A DNA stretch of 46,622 bases. It comes from an uncultured Prevotellaceae bacterium (lineage in GTDB: Bacteria; Bacteroidota; Bacteroidia; Bacteroidales; Bacteroidaceae). The position numbers and the translations under genes are program-made. The stretch is taken from NCBI GenBank assembly GCA_902770635.1, contig CACXTX010000038.1:1-46622 (forward strand). The letters run 5' to 3'. Under the pieces are notes generated by a model that was given only the letters and a program-made list of their open reading frames with translations, was not told where the DNA came from and did no database searches. The number at the start of each line of letters is the position of its first letter. Positions within the stretch are counted from its first letter, which is position 1. Shown here in pieces: positions 8,085 to 17,045 of the stretch.

Positions 8085-9617
8085 CTATGATTTATTCGCA
8101 GCGAGTATCTGTTGGTAGATTTTCTCTGCTGTCAAGAACTCACTGCATGTCACAATAGTACCTATGATTACTCCCAGAATTCCGTGGGAATTGATATTTT
8201 GTCCTGTTTGGAAGACATTGGGGACTTTCGTCCTTTGAGGCACTCTACAGGCAACTCCCAAATGAATGTCACGAGCCACGCCATACATGGAACCTCCTTC
8301 CGTTCCTGTATAGTCCTGATAGGTCAAAGGTGTAGAAGTGTAGTAATGCTTGATGCTGTCACGCAGGCCTGGGAATTCCTGTTCTACTGCATCAAGCAGA
8401 ATGTCAGCCTTACGTTGCTTAAAGGCTTCATAGTCAGCGCCACGATGTGCAACCTTAGTTCCTATCCATTGTTTCACTTCCAACATCTGCATATAGGAAA
8501 TGATGACTCCCGTCTGGGCATAACGAGGGGTATAGGGTGACGATGGATAAATGACGGGGGGATTTTCACTGCAGAAATGCATATATAGATAGCCCTTGGG
8601 CCATGATGTTTCGTCGTATTGTTCGCAGTTCCAAGGACTTTCCGATCGATAGCCGTAGAAGTTGTAGTTCTGATATGGCATAGTATTTTCTTTGAACTCT
8701 AGATAAATGGAAAAGCTGCCTACAGTCTGAGGCATGTCGTTTATGCGCTGACGGAAAGCAGGACGAATGAGTTTAGTATCCAATAGCTCCAGTGTCCGCA
8801 TGGGATGGGCATCAGAGATGAAATAGTCAGCAGCCATCAACTCTGTCCCGTTGATTTCGACGCCCGTAGCATGATAGTCGTCACAGACTATCTTTGTGAC
8901 TTTACTCCTATTGAGCACCCGTCCACCATACTTCTCTATAGTATGAATGAGTGACTTTGCAATACTGTCACTGCCACCTGCAACACGATAGGCACTCTGG
9001 TTATAGAAGTCCATGATGAAGGCATGAGTAGAGAAGGGTGTCTTATCCTTCTCAGCTGCATAAAGCGGCAGACTACCTACCAGTACTTTCGCTAGTTCAG
9101 GGTCGGTTATGATGCTGTCAATGACCTCATTGATAGAGCGCATGAGGTATTCGGTATTGATAGCGGCATCGCTCTCTGCATGTTTCAAGGAGTGAAGCGT
9201 AGAAGCTCCTGCTACCTTCTCAACCAAATCGAAATAATGTACCAAATTTTCATACTGATGAGGAAAATATTCAGTCATCTGCCGGATGAACGCATCACGC
9301 CCTTGGGCAAAACGATAGCGACGACCATTGAGTGCAATTACCTCATAACCATCGGCATCGAGGGGCGATAGTTGGATGTCTTTCTTCACTTCAAGGTATT
9401 GCAACAGCATATCGAGCGTCTGACCATCAGCGGCACTGCCTATGAAGTGCATACCTGTCTCAAAACGGGCGCCATGACGTGAGAAGCATTGCAAACAGCC
9501 TCCCAACTGCAGACCTTGTTCCAGCACAGTGACATCGTAACCATTCTTAGCAAGAATGACGCCACAGGTCAAGCCCCCCATACCACTGCCTATGATGATA
9601 ACTTTCTTTTTAGACAT
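8085..9617 (-). CDS. CrtI-like FAD-dependent oxidoreductase, copy 2
   Basis: 510 residues. FAD-binding VIIIGSGMGGLTCGVILAK at the N-terminus is followed by VLEQG and GGCLQCF. The shared block ETGMHFIGS aligns with DTGMHVIGG of copy 1, and the C-terminal NVFQTGQNINSHGI aligns with NLFLTGQNINLHGF. Conservation of both FAD blocks argues that both copies are active. Tandem copies in one operon suggest two successive or two different redox/isomerisation steps, or a heterodimer. Its start overlaps the glycosyltransferase-acyltransferase stop by 8 nt, so coupled translation is likely. Confidence 0.85.
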   Translation of the reverse strand: MSKKKVIIIGSGMGGLTCGVILAKNGYDVTVLEQGLQLGGCLQCFSRHGARFETGMHFIGSAADGQTLDMLLQYLEVKKDIQLSPLDADGYEVIALNGRRYRFAQGRDAFIRQMTEYFPHQYENLVHYFDLVEKVAGASTLHSLKHAESDAAINTEYLMRSINEVIDSIITDPELAKVLVGSLPLYAAEKDKTPFSTHAFIMDFYNQSAYRVAGGSDSIAKSLIHTIEKYGGRVLNRSKVTKIVCDDYHATGVEINGTELMAADYFISDAHPMRTLELLDTKLIRPAFRQRINDMPQTVGSFSIYLEFKENTMPYQNYNFYGYRSESPWNCEQYDETSWPKGYLYMHFCSENPPVIYPSSPYTPRYAQTGVIISYMQMLEVKQWIGTKVAHRGADYEAFKQRKADILLDAVEQEFPGLRDSIKHYYTSTPLTYQDYTGTEGGSMYGVARDIHLGVACRVPQRTKVPNVFQTGQNINSHGILGVIIGTIVTCSEFLTAEKIYQQILAANKS

Positions 9618-11148
9618 GCTGTTCTATCTGATTACATAATTGTTCATACCACTTGACATAATATTTCCGCATCATAGATGCCTGCGTTTGAGTGTCCCCC
9701 ATCTTCTGCAAAGTTTCTTGAGTAATGGGGGCGCCCACCTCGACATGAATACGCCCTTTGTTAAGATGATAGGTACGCTTGGGCAGGATCTTGCCAGGAC
9801 CATAGAGACACATCGGCGTGATGCTAATCCCAAGTTCCTGAGCGATATGGAAAGCACCCTTATGGAAACGTCCGATGCTACAATCCTTGCTGCGTGTTCC
9901 CTCAGGATAGACTGCAATGCTATAGCCTCGATCCACCAAAGAGCGCAACTTGGGCATTAATTGATCGATACCGTCAGCAACAGGATAGAATTCTGCATGA
10001 CGAATAAGGAACCCATACAAGGGATTGTTCCATACCCATTCGTTGGTGAGAAATATTATGCGTGGTGAAAATATCAACTGACACGCCAAATCAATGTGTG
10101 ACTGATGATTACAGATAATTACAGAAGGTCCATGACACGTAAAATCACACTTTTCTCCTTGGTCAAAAAAATGAGCCTTATCAGATATGTTATATGTAAA
10201 GCACGTTCCAGGGATACCATGACTCAACATAATGAAACGCATGGAATGATAGATAAGGCGATGTAGGTTGTAGCGTTTCTTTTCTGTCATATGGCCTATT
10301 TTGACATAAACCCATACGGCAGGAGTAATTATGCAGAAACAAAAGAAAAACACGTACAGCAAAGAATAGACTGTTCGCACGATATTTGCAATCCACCGCC
10401 AAAGACGCAGAGGGAGGCCATAAACCACCGCTAGGAAGCATAAAATCGTATTCAACACACTGATGCGGGCAAAATCTTTCCCTGGGCGGAAGTGGCTAAC
10501 GCGCTCCTCGCTAGAGGGGTAATACACATCAATGGGTATCGACACTAACTGGACACCATGCCATGAGGCAAAGACCATCAATTCAAGTTCTGCCTCATAG
10601 CGCGATGTCAATAATGAGAGACCATAGAGCTTATGAAGCGGATAGAGGCGATAACCCGACTGAGTATCATCCAACTTGCGACCTGTCTGCAAATAGAACC
10701 AAAAATTCGAGAACTTATTAGCAAACTTGCTACCTCCAGAACGGTCTACACCTTCCAACTGACGACTTCCAATAATCAAAGCACCAGGATGTTTCTGGTT
10801 GGCAGTCAGGAAAAGGCTTATGTCACTGGAATAGTGCTGTCCGTCGCCATCGAGAGTAATAGCATATGAGAATCCCATCTCCAATGCACGTCTGAAACCT
10901 GCTCTCAGCGCATAGCCCTTGCCACGATTGGTGGCATATTCCACAAGTGTAATACCATCTATTTGGCGCAGTTCCACTGGCGTATTATCAGTAGAGCCGT
11001 CGTTGACAACAATGACATCGCGACACTCACGTAACACATCACGAACCACAGCAGCTATTGTCCCACCATTGTTATAGGTGGGAATCACAACACATATTCC
11101 GCGATCATGAAGTGTCTGCTTTTGTTTGTCCTTATCTTTTGGCATCAT
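9610..11148 (-). CDS. Fusion of family-2 glycosyltransferase and PlsC-type acyltransferase
   Basis: About 512 residues. Residues from about 15 to 235 are a DPM1-like GT-A domain: VVIPTYNNGGT, VVNDGSTDNT, RGKGYALRAG, the metal-binding LDGDGQH, then DTQSGYRLYP. One or two hydrophobic segments follow (about 235-285). From about 340 there is a PlsC acyltransferase with NHQSHID (a perfect HX4D) and YPEGTRSKD. The fusion implies that sugar or polyprenol-sugar transfer and acylation occur on one membrane-bound intermediate. ATG 11148 is preferred over a TTG at 11160; it overlaps the upstream stop as ATGA. Similar fusions are known in aryl polyene clusters, but the acceptor is unknown. Confidence 0.85.
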   Translation of the reverse strand: MMPKDKDKQKQTLHDRGICVVIPTYNNGGTIAAVVRDVLRECRDVIVVNDGSTDNTPVELRQIDGITLVEYATNRGKGYALRAGFRRALEMGFSYAITLDGDGQHYSSDISLFLTANQKHPGALIIGSRQLEGVDRSGGSKFANKFSNFWFYLQTGRKLDDTQSGYRLYPLHKLYGLSLLTSRYEAELELMVFASWHGVQLVSIPIDVYYPSSEERVSHFRPGKDFARISVLNTILCFLAVVYGLPLRLWRWIANIVRTVYSLLYVFFFCFCIITPAVWVYVKIGHMTEKKRYNLHRLIYHSMRFIMLSHGIPGTCFTYNISDKAHFFDQGEKCDFTCHGPSVIICNHQSHIDLACQLIFSPRIIFLTNEWVWNNPLYGFLIRHAEFYPVADGIDQLMPKLRSLVDRGYSIAVYPEGTRSKDCSIGRFHKGAFHIAQELGISITPMCLYGPGKILPKRTYHLNKGRIHVEVGAPITQETLQKMGDTQTQASMMRKYYVKWYEQLCNQIEQHV

Positions 11149-11522
11149 ATTTCCTGGCAAGTTAATGACAGTTTAGCTAATATTACTTCTGCTGCAAGCA
11201 CTTGAACCTGCAATCCACAAGTCTTACTGGCCTCATCAGAAATGATCTTTTCCATAACATATGTAACACGAGGTGTGGTCACTGGCGATATGACACTTAA
11301 GAACTTCACGTTCTTGACAGCTATGATAGTATAATGTTTCTGAGCATAGTCCTCCAACAGTTCCTTGGCTATCTGGATTATGCATACACCAGGTGTGATG
11401 GGCTCGTGAGGAAAGTGAGCCTGATAGATAAAGCTTTTCTCTTGAAGAAAAACATTGTATCGCACCGAGGAAGACGTTGTGTCTCTTTCGGTAATCACAT
11501 ATAGATTATTGAGTAACTTCAT
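11145..11522 (-). CDS. Hotdog-fold dehydratase (FabZ/ApeI-like)
   Basis: 125 residues. The signature AHFPHEPITPGVCIIQ matches the FabZ-type HFPxxPxxPGV motif and keeps the catalytic His. The second catalytic acidic residue is not at its usual place, although a Glu follows in IAKELLEDY. It would remove water from 3-hydroxyacyl-ACP during polyene extension. It is the second dehydratase-like gene in the operon and the two differ greatly, so one may prefer early, aromatic-bearing intermediates. It overlaps the upstream secreted-protein gene by 17 nt and the GT/acyltransferase by 4 nt. Confidence 0.8.
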   Translation of the reverse strand: MKLLNNLYVITERDTTSSSVRYNVFLQEKSFIYQAHFPHEPITPGVCIIQIAKELLEDYAQKHYTIIAVKNVKFLSVISPVTTPRVTYVMEKIISDEASKTCGLQVQVLAAEVILAKLSLTCQEI

Positions 11523-11931
11523 CTGCTATTGGAGTAAATTGATATGTAATTTGCTGGCGCTCGTTTCTATAACCATATTTACCATGCTGCAAACAACTCA
11601 TCAGTTGCACAAGGTCTTTCTTTAGTACACGACGGATATACCACTTGTCCATCATAGCTATAACGCTATACAAGTGTATTTTCTTACGACAAGGGTCGTA
11701 ACTAAAGTCTAGGGCAGTAATGCCAAACTCATTAAAAAGACTACCCTTAATAATACTCTTTTTGTTGACTAGTATGCACACCCCACTGATATATCCTCGA
11801 GACATCTCGATATATGCCGAATAGCGTTTCCGTTCTCCTTCATTTGTGGGGAACGACAACTGTGCACTAGCCGTTATGAAACACAACAGCAGGTCAATGC
11901 ACAGCAAATATCGAAGCATTGAGAGTCTCAT
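11506..11931 (-). CDS. Secreted protein of unknown function between LolA-like and dehydratase genes
   Basis: 141 residues with a signal peptide ending near ITASAQ and no recognised domain. The mature part is small, basic and probably beta-rich (SAYIEMSRGYISGVCILV, KKIHLYSVIAMMDKW). It overlaps the LolA-like gene by 38 nt, or by 26 nt if the second ATG at 11919 is used. In proteobacterial aryl polyene clusters a small DUF3261 lipoprotein sits beside the LolA homologue; this protein may fill the same export role, but I see no lipobox and no clear homology. Confidence 0.7.
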   Translation of the reverse strand: MRLSMLRYLLCIDLLLCFITASAQLSFPTNEGERKRYSAYIEMSRGYISGVCILVNKKSIIKGSLFNEFGITALDFSYDPCRKKIHLYSVIAMMDKWYIRRVLKKDLVQLMSCLQHGKYGYRNERQQITYQFTPIADEVTQ

Positions 11932-12514
11932 TAGTACGGATGTTTTTGAGGTTTATTACTGTTTTGTCACCATTCTTTTCTATCATCTCCACGCAACTTA
12001 CCACAGCACATTGCGGATTGAAGTGCAACACTATCCTCTGAAATATCTGTCGCATATCCTTACGTTTGGGAATCTGTGTAGCTATCCATTCGCTATTGTT
12101 TATAGTTATTGTCGTCTTGAAAGTCTTATTATCTAAAAGACTGTTACCTACCACGCTGCTCATCATAATACGAGCTATCTCGCGGAAAATTTTGTTTTGG
12201 TTGACATCAATGACATCATTGCGTTGCTGGTTTTTCAGCAATACTTTGTCACCATTTAAAACAAAAGTGTACGTGTAAGGATTAGTATATTCCCAACGCA
12301 GTTTGTTGCTCTGCTGATAGTACATCTTGCCTTGCGCCAACATTTCCTCATTGAGCATTTTTAGGTGCTTGATCTGCACGAAATCGCACTGCAGTGTTTT
12401 CATCGCAGCTGCAGCCTGATTAACGCGTTGGCGTATCTGTGCGTCGTTAAGCGTCTGTGCCGATACTGACAAAACACATATGAAAGTCCATAGAAGTAAC
12501 GAGTATTTCTTCAT
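11894..12514 (-). CDS. LolA-like outer-membrane lipoprotein carrier homologue
   Basis: 206 residues with a signal peptide (MKKYSLLLWTFICVLSVSAQ). The pattern MKTLQCDFVQIKHLKMLNEEMLAQGKMYYQQSNK followed by LRWEYTNP is typical of the LolA fold, in which a half-open beta barrel binds lipid acyl chains. Dedicated LolA copies in pigment clusters are taken to ferry the lipidated polyene through the periplasm with the MMPL exporter. It lies 12 nt after the EamA-type gene. Confidence 0.85.
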   Translation of the reverse strand: MKKYSLLLWTFICVLSVSAQTLNDAQIRQRVNQAAAAMKTLQCDFVQIKHLKMLNEEMLAQGKMYYQQSNKLRWEYTNPYTYTFVLNGDKVLLKNQQRNDVIDVNQNKIFREIARIMMSSVVGNSLLDNKTFKTTITINNSEWIATQIPKRKDMRQIFQRIVLHFNPQCAVVSCVEMIEKNGDKTVINLKNIRTNETLNASIFAVH

Positions 12515-12526
12515 ATTACTATATTA

Positions 12527-12880
12527 CTATTTTGCAATTAAGAAACAACCAATCATAATAAAAGCAACACCCAGCCACTTCGCAGTCGACACCTCTTCAT
12601 GGAAGAACATGATAGCTGCAAACATACCGAAGACATAACTCAGACTGAGCATCGGATAAGATGCACTGAAAGGAAAGTTTTTTACGATATAAGCCCACAA
12701 CAGCGATGCAGCACCAAAGAACAATCCACATGCAGCAAACTGCCAATTGACAAGTAAACTTGTAAAAAAAACACGCGACCAGCTGAATGCAGGCATACGC
12801 ATCATGGCGTATTTAAAAAACACCTGTCCACCTGTGAGCAGGATGCTCTGTAATATTGCGTATGGTATTATTCTCCACAT
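12527..12880 (-). CDS. Small EamA/EmrE-type four-helix membrane transporter
   Basis: 117 residues with four predicted membrane helices and the EamA-like ending FHEEVSTAKWLGVAFIMIGCFLIAK. This is the size of the SMR/ArnE-ArnF group, which works as dimers; ArnE/F translocate undecaprenyl-linked sugars. Next to a DPM1-like glycosyltransferase, flipping of a lipid-linked sugar is a reasonable guess but is not shown by sequence. Its start overlaps the preceding ketosynthase stop by 13 nt. Confidence 0.78.
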   Translation of the reverse strand: MWRIIPYAILQSILLTGGQVFFKYAMMRMPAFSWSRVFFTSLLVNWQFAACGLFFGAASLLWAYIVKNFPFSASYPMLSLSYVFGMFAAIMFFHEEVSTAKWLGVAFIMIGCFLIAK

Positions 12881-14640
12881 GACAGTACGATGGCTTTAGA
12901 CTTGATAACAGGAACGCTAGGGTATCCCAGTCGCTCCATAACATGACGAAATAATGGTGTTGACTCGTCGTGGCATCCTACGAGTACGGTCTTACACTTG
13001 CCGCTCTTTAGCAATAACTCGGCATCGTGCAGCGCCCACTCCATGGAGGACTCGTCTTGCGTATAGGTAACATTATACCCATGGCAACCTAATCTGATAG
13101 CTACATTGCTGCTAATCGTGTTGTGGGTGCTCTGCATGAAGAAGGTGGGCTTCAGCGTGGTTTCGCCTTCTTCTATCAACTGACGAAGCAGTTGTTCTGA
13201 ACTCTCAAGACACCCCATAGAAGTGGCTGTGACAATGGCGTCAGGTTGATTGATGCCAGCTTGTTTTAGAGCCTTCAGCGACGAGAGCAGCGAGCTCTTC
13301 ATAATCTTACCCATGCGACGGGCCTCTAAAGGTTTGACATAGTCACGAATCTCGGCCAGTTCATTCTCGCTATTTATTTCCACTTCCGCCAGCACATGCA
13401 CGTCAGTTGTTTGAGTAGCTATTGTTGCTTGGGTGTTGTGCGGTAAGCGTGAAAAAACCAGCGACGTGTCGTTACCTCCAAAGCCAAAGGAGTTGCAAAG
13501 AATGTTTTCAAGAGGATAACTGTCAACACCCATGGTGGGAACTACCCCACCCTCTATAGGTTGCGACCAGTTGAGGTTGGCTGGAACAAATTGATGAGTC
13601 AAGGCCAACAGACAGATGACAGCCTCAATACTGCCCGAAGCGCTGGTGGTATGTCCCGTAAATGATTTAGTAGAACTGACCAACGGCATTTTGCCTGCAA
13701 AGACGCGCTGCAATGCAACACTTTCTGAGAGGTCATTATTGGGAGTACCAGTACCGTGGGCATTAACATATTGGATATCAGTTGGTTGTAGGCCGGCCTC
13801 ATGTAGTGCTTCCGTCATTGCCAAATAGGCACCCTCACCGTTGTCTGACGATGCTGTTTGGTGAAATGCGTCACATGCATTACCATAGCCTGTCAAGTAA
13901 GCATGGAACTCTACCTTACGTTGCAGGGCATGTTCCTCCGTTTCCATCACCAGAAAAGCAGCACCTTCGCCGAGGTTCAGTCCTGCACGAGTAGCATCAA
14001 AAGGACGACAAGGCTCATGATCCAATATCATCAACGAGTTGAAACCATTGAGGTGGAATATGGAAAGTGCCTCTGAACCTCCCGCAACAACCATGTCACA
14101 CTCGCCTGCTTCCAACAGACGGGCACCAAACAATAGTGCGTTAGCTGCGGAGGAACATGCAGTAGAGATTGTGGTATACTTCGTAAAAATGTTGAAGTAG
14201 TCTGCCATCAGACGGGTGTTGCTACCAGCACTATGATATTCCATGCTGTGAAGGGCTTCGTCAGAATGTTCAAAATCATGGAAGAATCTCTCAGTGATGT
14301 CCATGCCGGCTACTGTTGTCCCAGAAACGAGAATAAGTCGGAGAGCCTTTTCCTTTACCATCTCTGCAGAAACACCAGCATCTGCCAATGCCTGACGAAT
14401 TGCCATGATACCCATCAGAGTAGTACGACTAATCAGGAGGTCGCTAACTCCCAGTAGAGTGCGCATCTCATCATTCGACATAGGAACCTCTGCAACAGGT
14501 AGTTCGCTATGGCTTGAATGGAGATAACGGATGGGGGCAATTCCAGACTGCTTTTGGCGTAGTGACTGCAACACTTGTTGCTTATCTATACCAATGGCAC
14601 ATACTATACCCTCACCTGTTATAACGATATGCTTCTTCAC
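12868..14640 (-). CDS. Beta-ketoacyl-ACP synthase with a second C-terminal ketosynthase-like domain
   Basis: 590 residues. The first roughly 410 form a complete ketosynthase with triad Cys162 (STACSSA), His295 (NAHGTGTP) and His330 (KSFTGHTTSASG), ending NSFGFGGNDTSLVF. About 180 more residues follow (RRMGKIMKSSLLSSLKAL, VTATSMGCLESSEQL, FMQSTHNTISSNVAIRLG, NVTYTQDESSMEWAL). These resemble the separate ketosynthase-like Pfam family Ketoacyl-synt_2. The second half shows no obvious catalytic triad and may act like a chain-length factor. It starts at GTG and overlaps the ACP stop as GTGA. It catalyses decarboxylative malonyl condensation in polyene extension. Confidence 0.87.
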   Translation of the reverse strand: MKKHIVITGEGIVCAIGIDKQQVLQSLRQKQSGIAPIRYLHSSHSELPVAEVPMSNDEMRTLLGVSDLLISRTTLMGIMAIRQALADAGVSAEMVKEKALRLILVSGTTVAGMDITERFFHDFEHSDEALHSMEYHSAGSNTRLMADYFNIFTKYTTISTACSSAANALLFGARLLEAGECDMVVAGGSEALSIFHLNGFNSLMILDHEPCRPFDATRAGLNLGEGAAFLVMETEEHALQRKVEFHAYLTGYGNACDAFHQTASSDNGEGAYLAMTEALHEAGLQPTDIQYVNAHGTGTPNNDLSESVALQRVFAGKMPLVSSTKSFTGHTTSASGSIEAVICLLALTHQFVPANLNWSQPIEGGVVPTMGVDSYPLENILCNSFGFGGNDTSLVFSRLPHNTQATIATQTTDVHVLAEVEINSENELAEIRDYVKPLEARRMGKIMKSSLLSSLKALKQAGINQPDAIVTATSMGCLESSEQLLRQLIEEGETTLKPTFFMQSTHNTISSNVAIRLGCHGYNVTYTQDESSMEWALHDAELLLKSGKCKTVLVGCHDESTPLFRHVMERLGYPSVPVIKSKAIVLSCGE

Positions 14641-14894
14641 TTGGTGCGATGATTACTAACGTATTCAGCAATAGTACGAATATTCTTGAAGATAGCCCTG
14701 CCCTCTGCAGGGTTAGCCAGTTTGATACCATAGGCCTTCTCCAGTAAAACAATGAGTTCAAGGGCATCAATAGAGTCAAGCCCCAGACCTCCCCCAAAGA
14801 GTGCATTATCTGCATTAATGTCATCAGGCGTCATCTCTTCCAGATTAAGCGCTTCAATTATCTTCTCTTTTAATTCTAAAATCAATTCTTCCAT
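14637..14894 (-). CDS. Acyl carrier protein
   Basis: 85 residues with the phosphopantetheine motif GLGLDSIDALEL (Ser41) and the acidic helix II expected of a fatty-acid or type II polyketide ACP. It lies between the two large ketosynthases (3 nt after one, 4-nt overlap with the next), which suggests it is the extension ACP presented to both. Confidence 0.92.
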   Translation of the reverse strand: MEELILELKEKIIEALNLEEMTPDDINADNALFGGGLGLDSIDALELIVLLEKAYGIKLANPAEGRAIFKNIRTIAEYVSNHRTK

Positions 14895-14897
14895 ATT

Positions 14898-16607
14898 TTA
14901 TTTTCTTTTACTTTTTACAATCAGTTTTAATTCTGCTTCAAAATGACTCTCATCTTCATAGTCTATCCATCCGGTCAGCATGCTTTGCAGGCTATCATCT
15001 AAGAACGTCGAGGCCACCACTTGGTGCATCATGTATTCGTCCTTATTGGGCAAGATATAGAAAGAAGTCTCAGAATGAAAACCATTGCGGACTGCTATTT
15101 CGCCACAAACGATATTAGGCAGGGTGTAAACAAACAATGAAGGACTGGGGAAATAGCCACTGCCAAGAGTTATGCTTTTGGCATATTCGCGATCAACCCA
15201 TACGGATGAAGAGTGATTAAAAAGTACCACCGCCCTGTCAGCACTTTGCTGAAGTCGAGGACAATCTTGATTTAGTAACAAATCACTGGCAACAAACCCT
15301 AATTGGCTCAGCCGATCCATCTTGTAAAACTTGGGATAAGAGCCTATATAACGCTTATAGATGTCAACTAGGATATTGTTTGCCGATGTGTCTATCTCAA
15401 TTTGTTTGCCGTCAATTGTAGCCCCACTGGGGATTATTTTGACACTATGGACAACGTTGTAGTCACAACTGTGATTTTTCCCAGAATCTTTTCTGTCATC
15501 ACTACTAGCATTCATATATATTGCTGCATTGCATCCTCCAAAGCCTGAGATGATTTTAACGAACGACCGCTTGCTAACACTTATTGGATTAGCAGAGATT
15601 CTGACTTTTCCTGATACGCCAACTTCGCTGAAGCCACGGGTGCCCAACAGTTCACCACGACTAATGGAATACATGGTGATGATGGTTTCAAGAATTCCAG
15701 AGGCACCTAAGGTGTGACCATAATAACCTTTCAGGGTGTTTATAGGAATAGCAGACAAACCTGAAGCAACTATTGCCCTCGACTCCATTTGGTCGTTATA
15801 CATGGTAGCAGTACCATGAACATTGACAGCAGAAAGTTCGGCGAGATCTATGCCCTCGGTGACATACTTGATGGCTGTGGTACAGCCCTCTGCCTTTGGT
15901 GAAGGACTGGTAATATGATATCCATCATTGCGAATAGCACCTCTGACTATCTGCCACGAATCGGTTTCTGGTTTGTTGGCACTCAAAATCAGCGTTGCAG
16001 CGGCTTCACCCAAATTCAAGCCAAGACGTTCAATATCAAACGGACGACAAGGCTGGGGAGACAGGGCCTTTAGCGACTGAAATCCGGACACTGCGAAATG
16101 ACTGATGATATCGCAGCCAACAACGATGGCTGTATCATAGCAGCCATTTTCCAACATACGTTGAGCTGTAACGAGAGCAGCCACACCAGAAATACATGCA
16201 TTGCATACCACAAGCGGTGGAGTATTGATTCCTAATAATGATGCAATCCGATGAGCAGACTCTGCAGGTTGTAAGGATCCGTAATCGGCAGCGGAAAGCT
16301 GATCAATATTGGCTTTGGTGGTACTGACAATGAACAGAGTGTTAGGACTACCAGGGTCAACATGACAGTCATGTAGAGCCCGGTTGACGCTTTGATAAAG
16401 TAGCGACTCAAACCAGGTCAGCCCGCTGACTATCAGCTGCTGGCGTTGTTGAGGAGTGAATCGCGAAGCAACATAGTCATCGTCACTCCTACCCGAATAG
16501 CTGGCATAAGATGTCAGCGCAGAATGTCCCTCAGAAAGGGCGTTGTAGTTCTCTGCTGTTGTCATACCTAATGGTGACATTACATTATCTGCCAAACAAT
16601 ATACCAT
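14898..16607 (-). CDS. Beta-ketoacyl-ACP synthase with extended C-terminal domain
   Basis: 569 residues. A divergent ketosynthase domain spans about 1-370, with Cys138 (VCNACISG), His264 (VNVHGTAT) and His298 (KGYYGHTLGASG), ending IISGFGGCNAAIY. The roughly 200-residue extension contains YPKFYKMDRLSQLGFVASDL, VLFNHSSSVW, and FPSPSLFVYTLPNIVCGEIA then RNGFHSETSFYI. These look like a second, incomplete ketosynthase-like half, as in the neighbouring ketosynthase. The N-terminus is short compared with FabF. ATG 16607 overlaps the thioesterase stop as TAATG. Confidence 0.84.
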   Translation of the reverse strand: MVYCLADNVMSPLGMTTAENYNALSEGHSALTSYASYSGRSDDDYVASRFTPQQRQQLIVSGLTWFESLLYQSVNRALHDCHVDPGSPNTLFIVSTTKANIDQLSAADYGSLQPAESAHRIASLLGINTPPLVVCNACISGVAALVTAQRMLENGCYDTAIVVGCDIISHFAVSGFQSLKALSPQPCRPFDIERLGLNLGEAAATLILSANKPETDSWQIVRGAIRNDGYHITSPSPKAEGCTTAIKYVTEGIDLAELSAVNVHGTATMYNDQMESRAIVASGLSAIPINTLKGYYGHTLGASGILETIITMYSISRGELLGTRGFSEVGVSGKVRISANPISVSKRSFVKIISGFGGCNAAIYMNASSDDRKDSGKNHSCDYNVVHSVKIIPSGATIDGKQIEIDTSANNILVDIYKRYIGSYPKFYKMDRLSQLGFVASDLLLNQDCPRLQQSADRAVVLFNHSSSVWVDREYAKSITLGSGYFPSPSLFVYTLPNIVCGEIAVRNGFHSETSFYILPNKDEYMMHQVVASTFLDDSLQSMLTGWIDYEDESHFEAELKLIVKSKRK

Positions 16608-17041
16608 TACACATCCTCTTTTTTCTCAAAAACGTTCCATCGTTTTTGCCAATCTTCATAAAACTTTGGGCAATAGAGCACTAACTGATAATCCATGTCC
16701 ATAAAAACCTGTACACTATGTCCTGTGGCTATCAAGCTCTCATCGACCGTATCGTGAATCTCGTAATCAAACACTACCTTTGCAGCTTCTGTGGGCTGAT
16801 AGATGATGTCTATGCGAGGATGCATACCATATTTGATGGGTTTTTTCCACTGGAAGTTCATCTCCACCAGTGGTGCATAGTAGCCATGATCAAAGTACCC
16901 CATATAGGTCAGGTCGTACTTATTGCCAAACTCCTCGCGGGCATCCTCGAAATATAACATGTAGGAACCATGCCACACCACATTCATTGAATCGACCTCA
17001 CTGAATCGGATATCTATCAATTTTGAAGCCTTTAACACCAT
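16607..17041 (-). CDS. Hotdog thioesterase (YbgC/4-hydroxybenzoyl-CoA thioesterase type)
   Basis: 144 residues. RFSEVDSMNVVWHGSYMLYFEDAREEF fits the DxxGxVxHxxYxxxxExAR signature, with the catalytic Asp in EVDSMN. It would cleave an acyl-ACP or acyl-CoA thioester, as proofreading or as release of the finished polyene acid. It is packed between a dehydratase (4-nt gap) and a ketosynthase (1-nt overlap). Confidence 0.85.
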   Translation of the reverse strand: MVLKASKLIDIRFSEVDSMNVVWHGSYMLYFEDAREEFGNKYDLTYMGYFDHGYYAPLVEMNFQWKKPIKYGMHPRIDIIYQPTEAAKVVFDYEIHDTVDESLIATGHSVQVFMDMDYQLVLYCPKFYEDWQKRWNVFEKKEDV

Positions 17042-17045
17042 ACAT

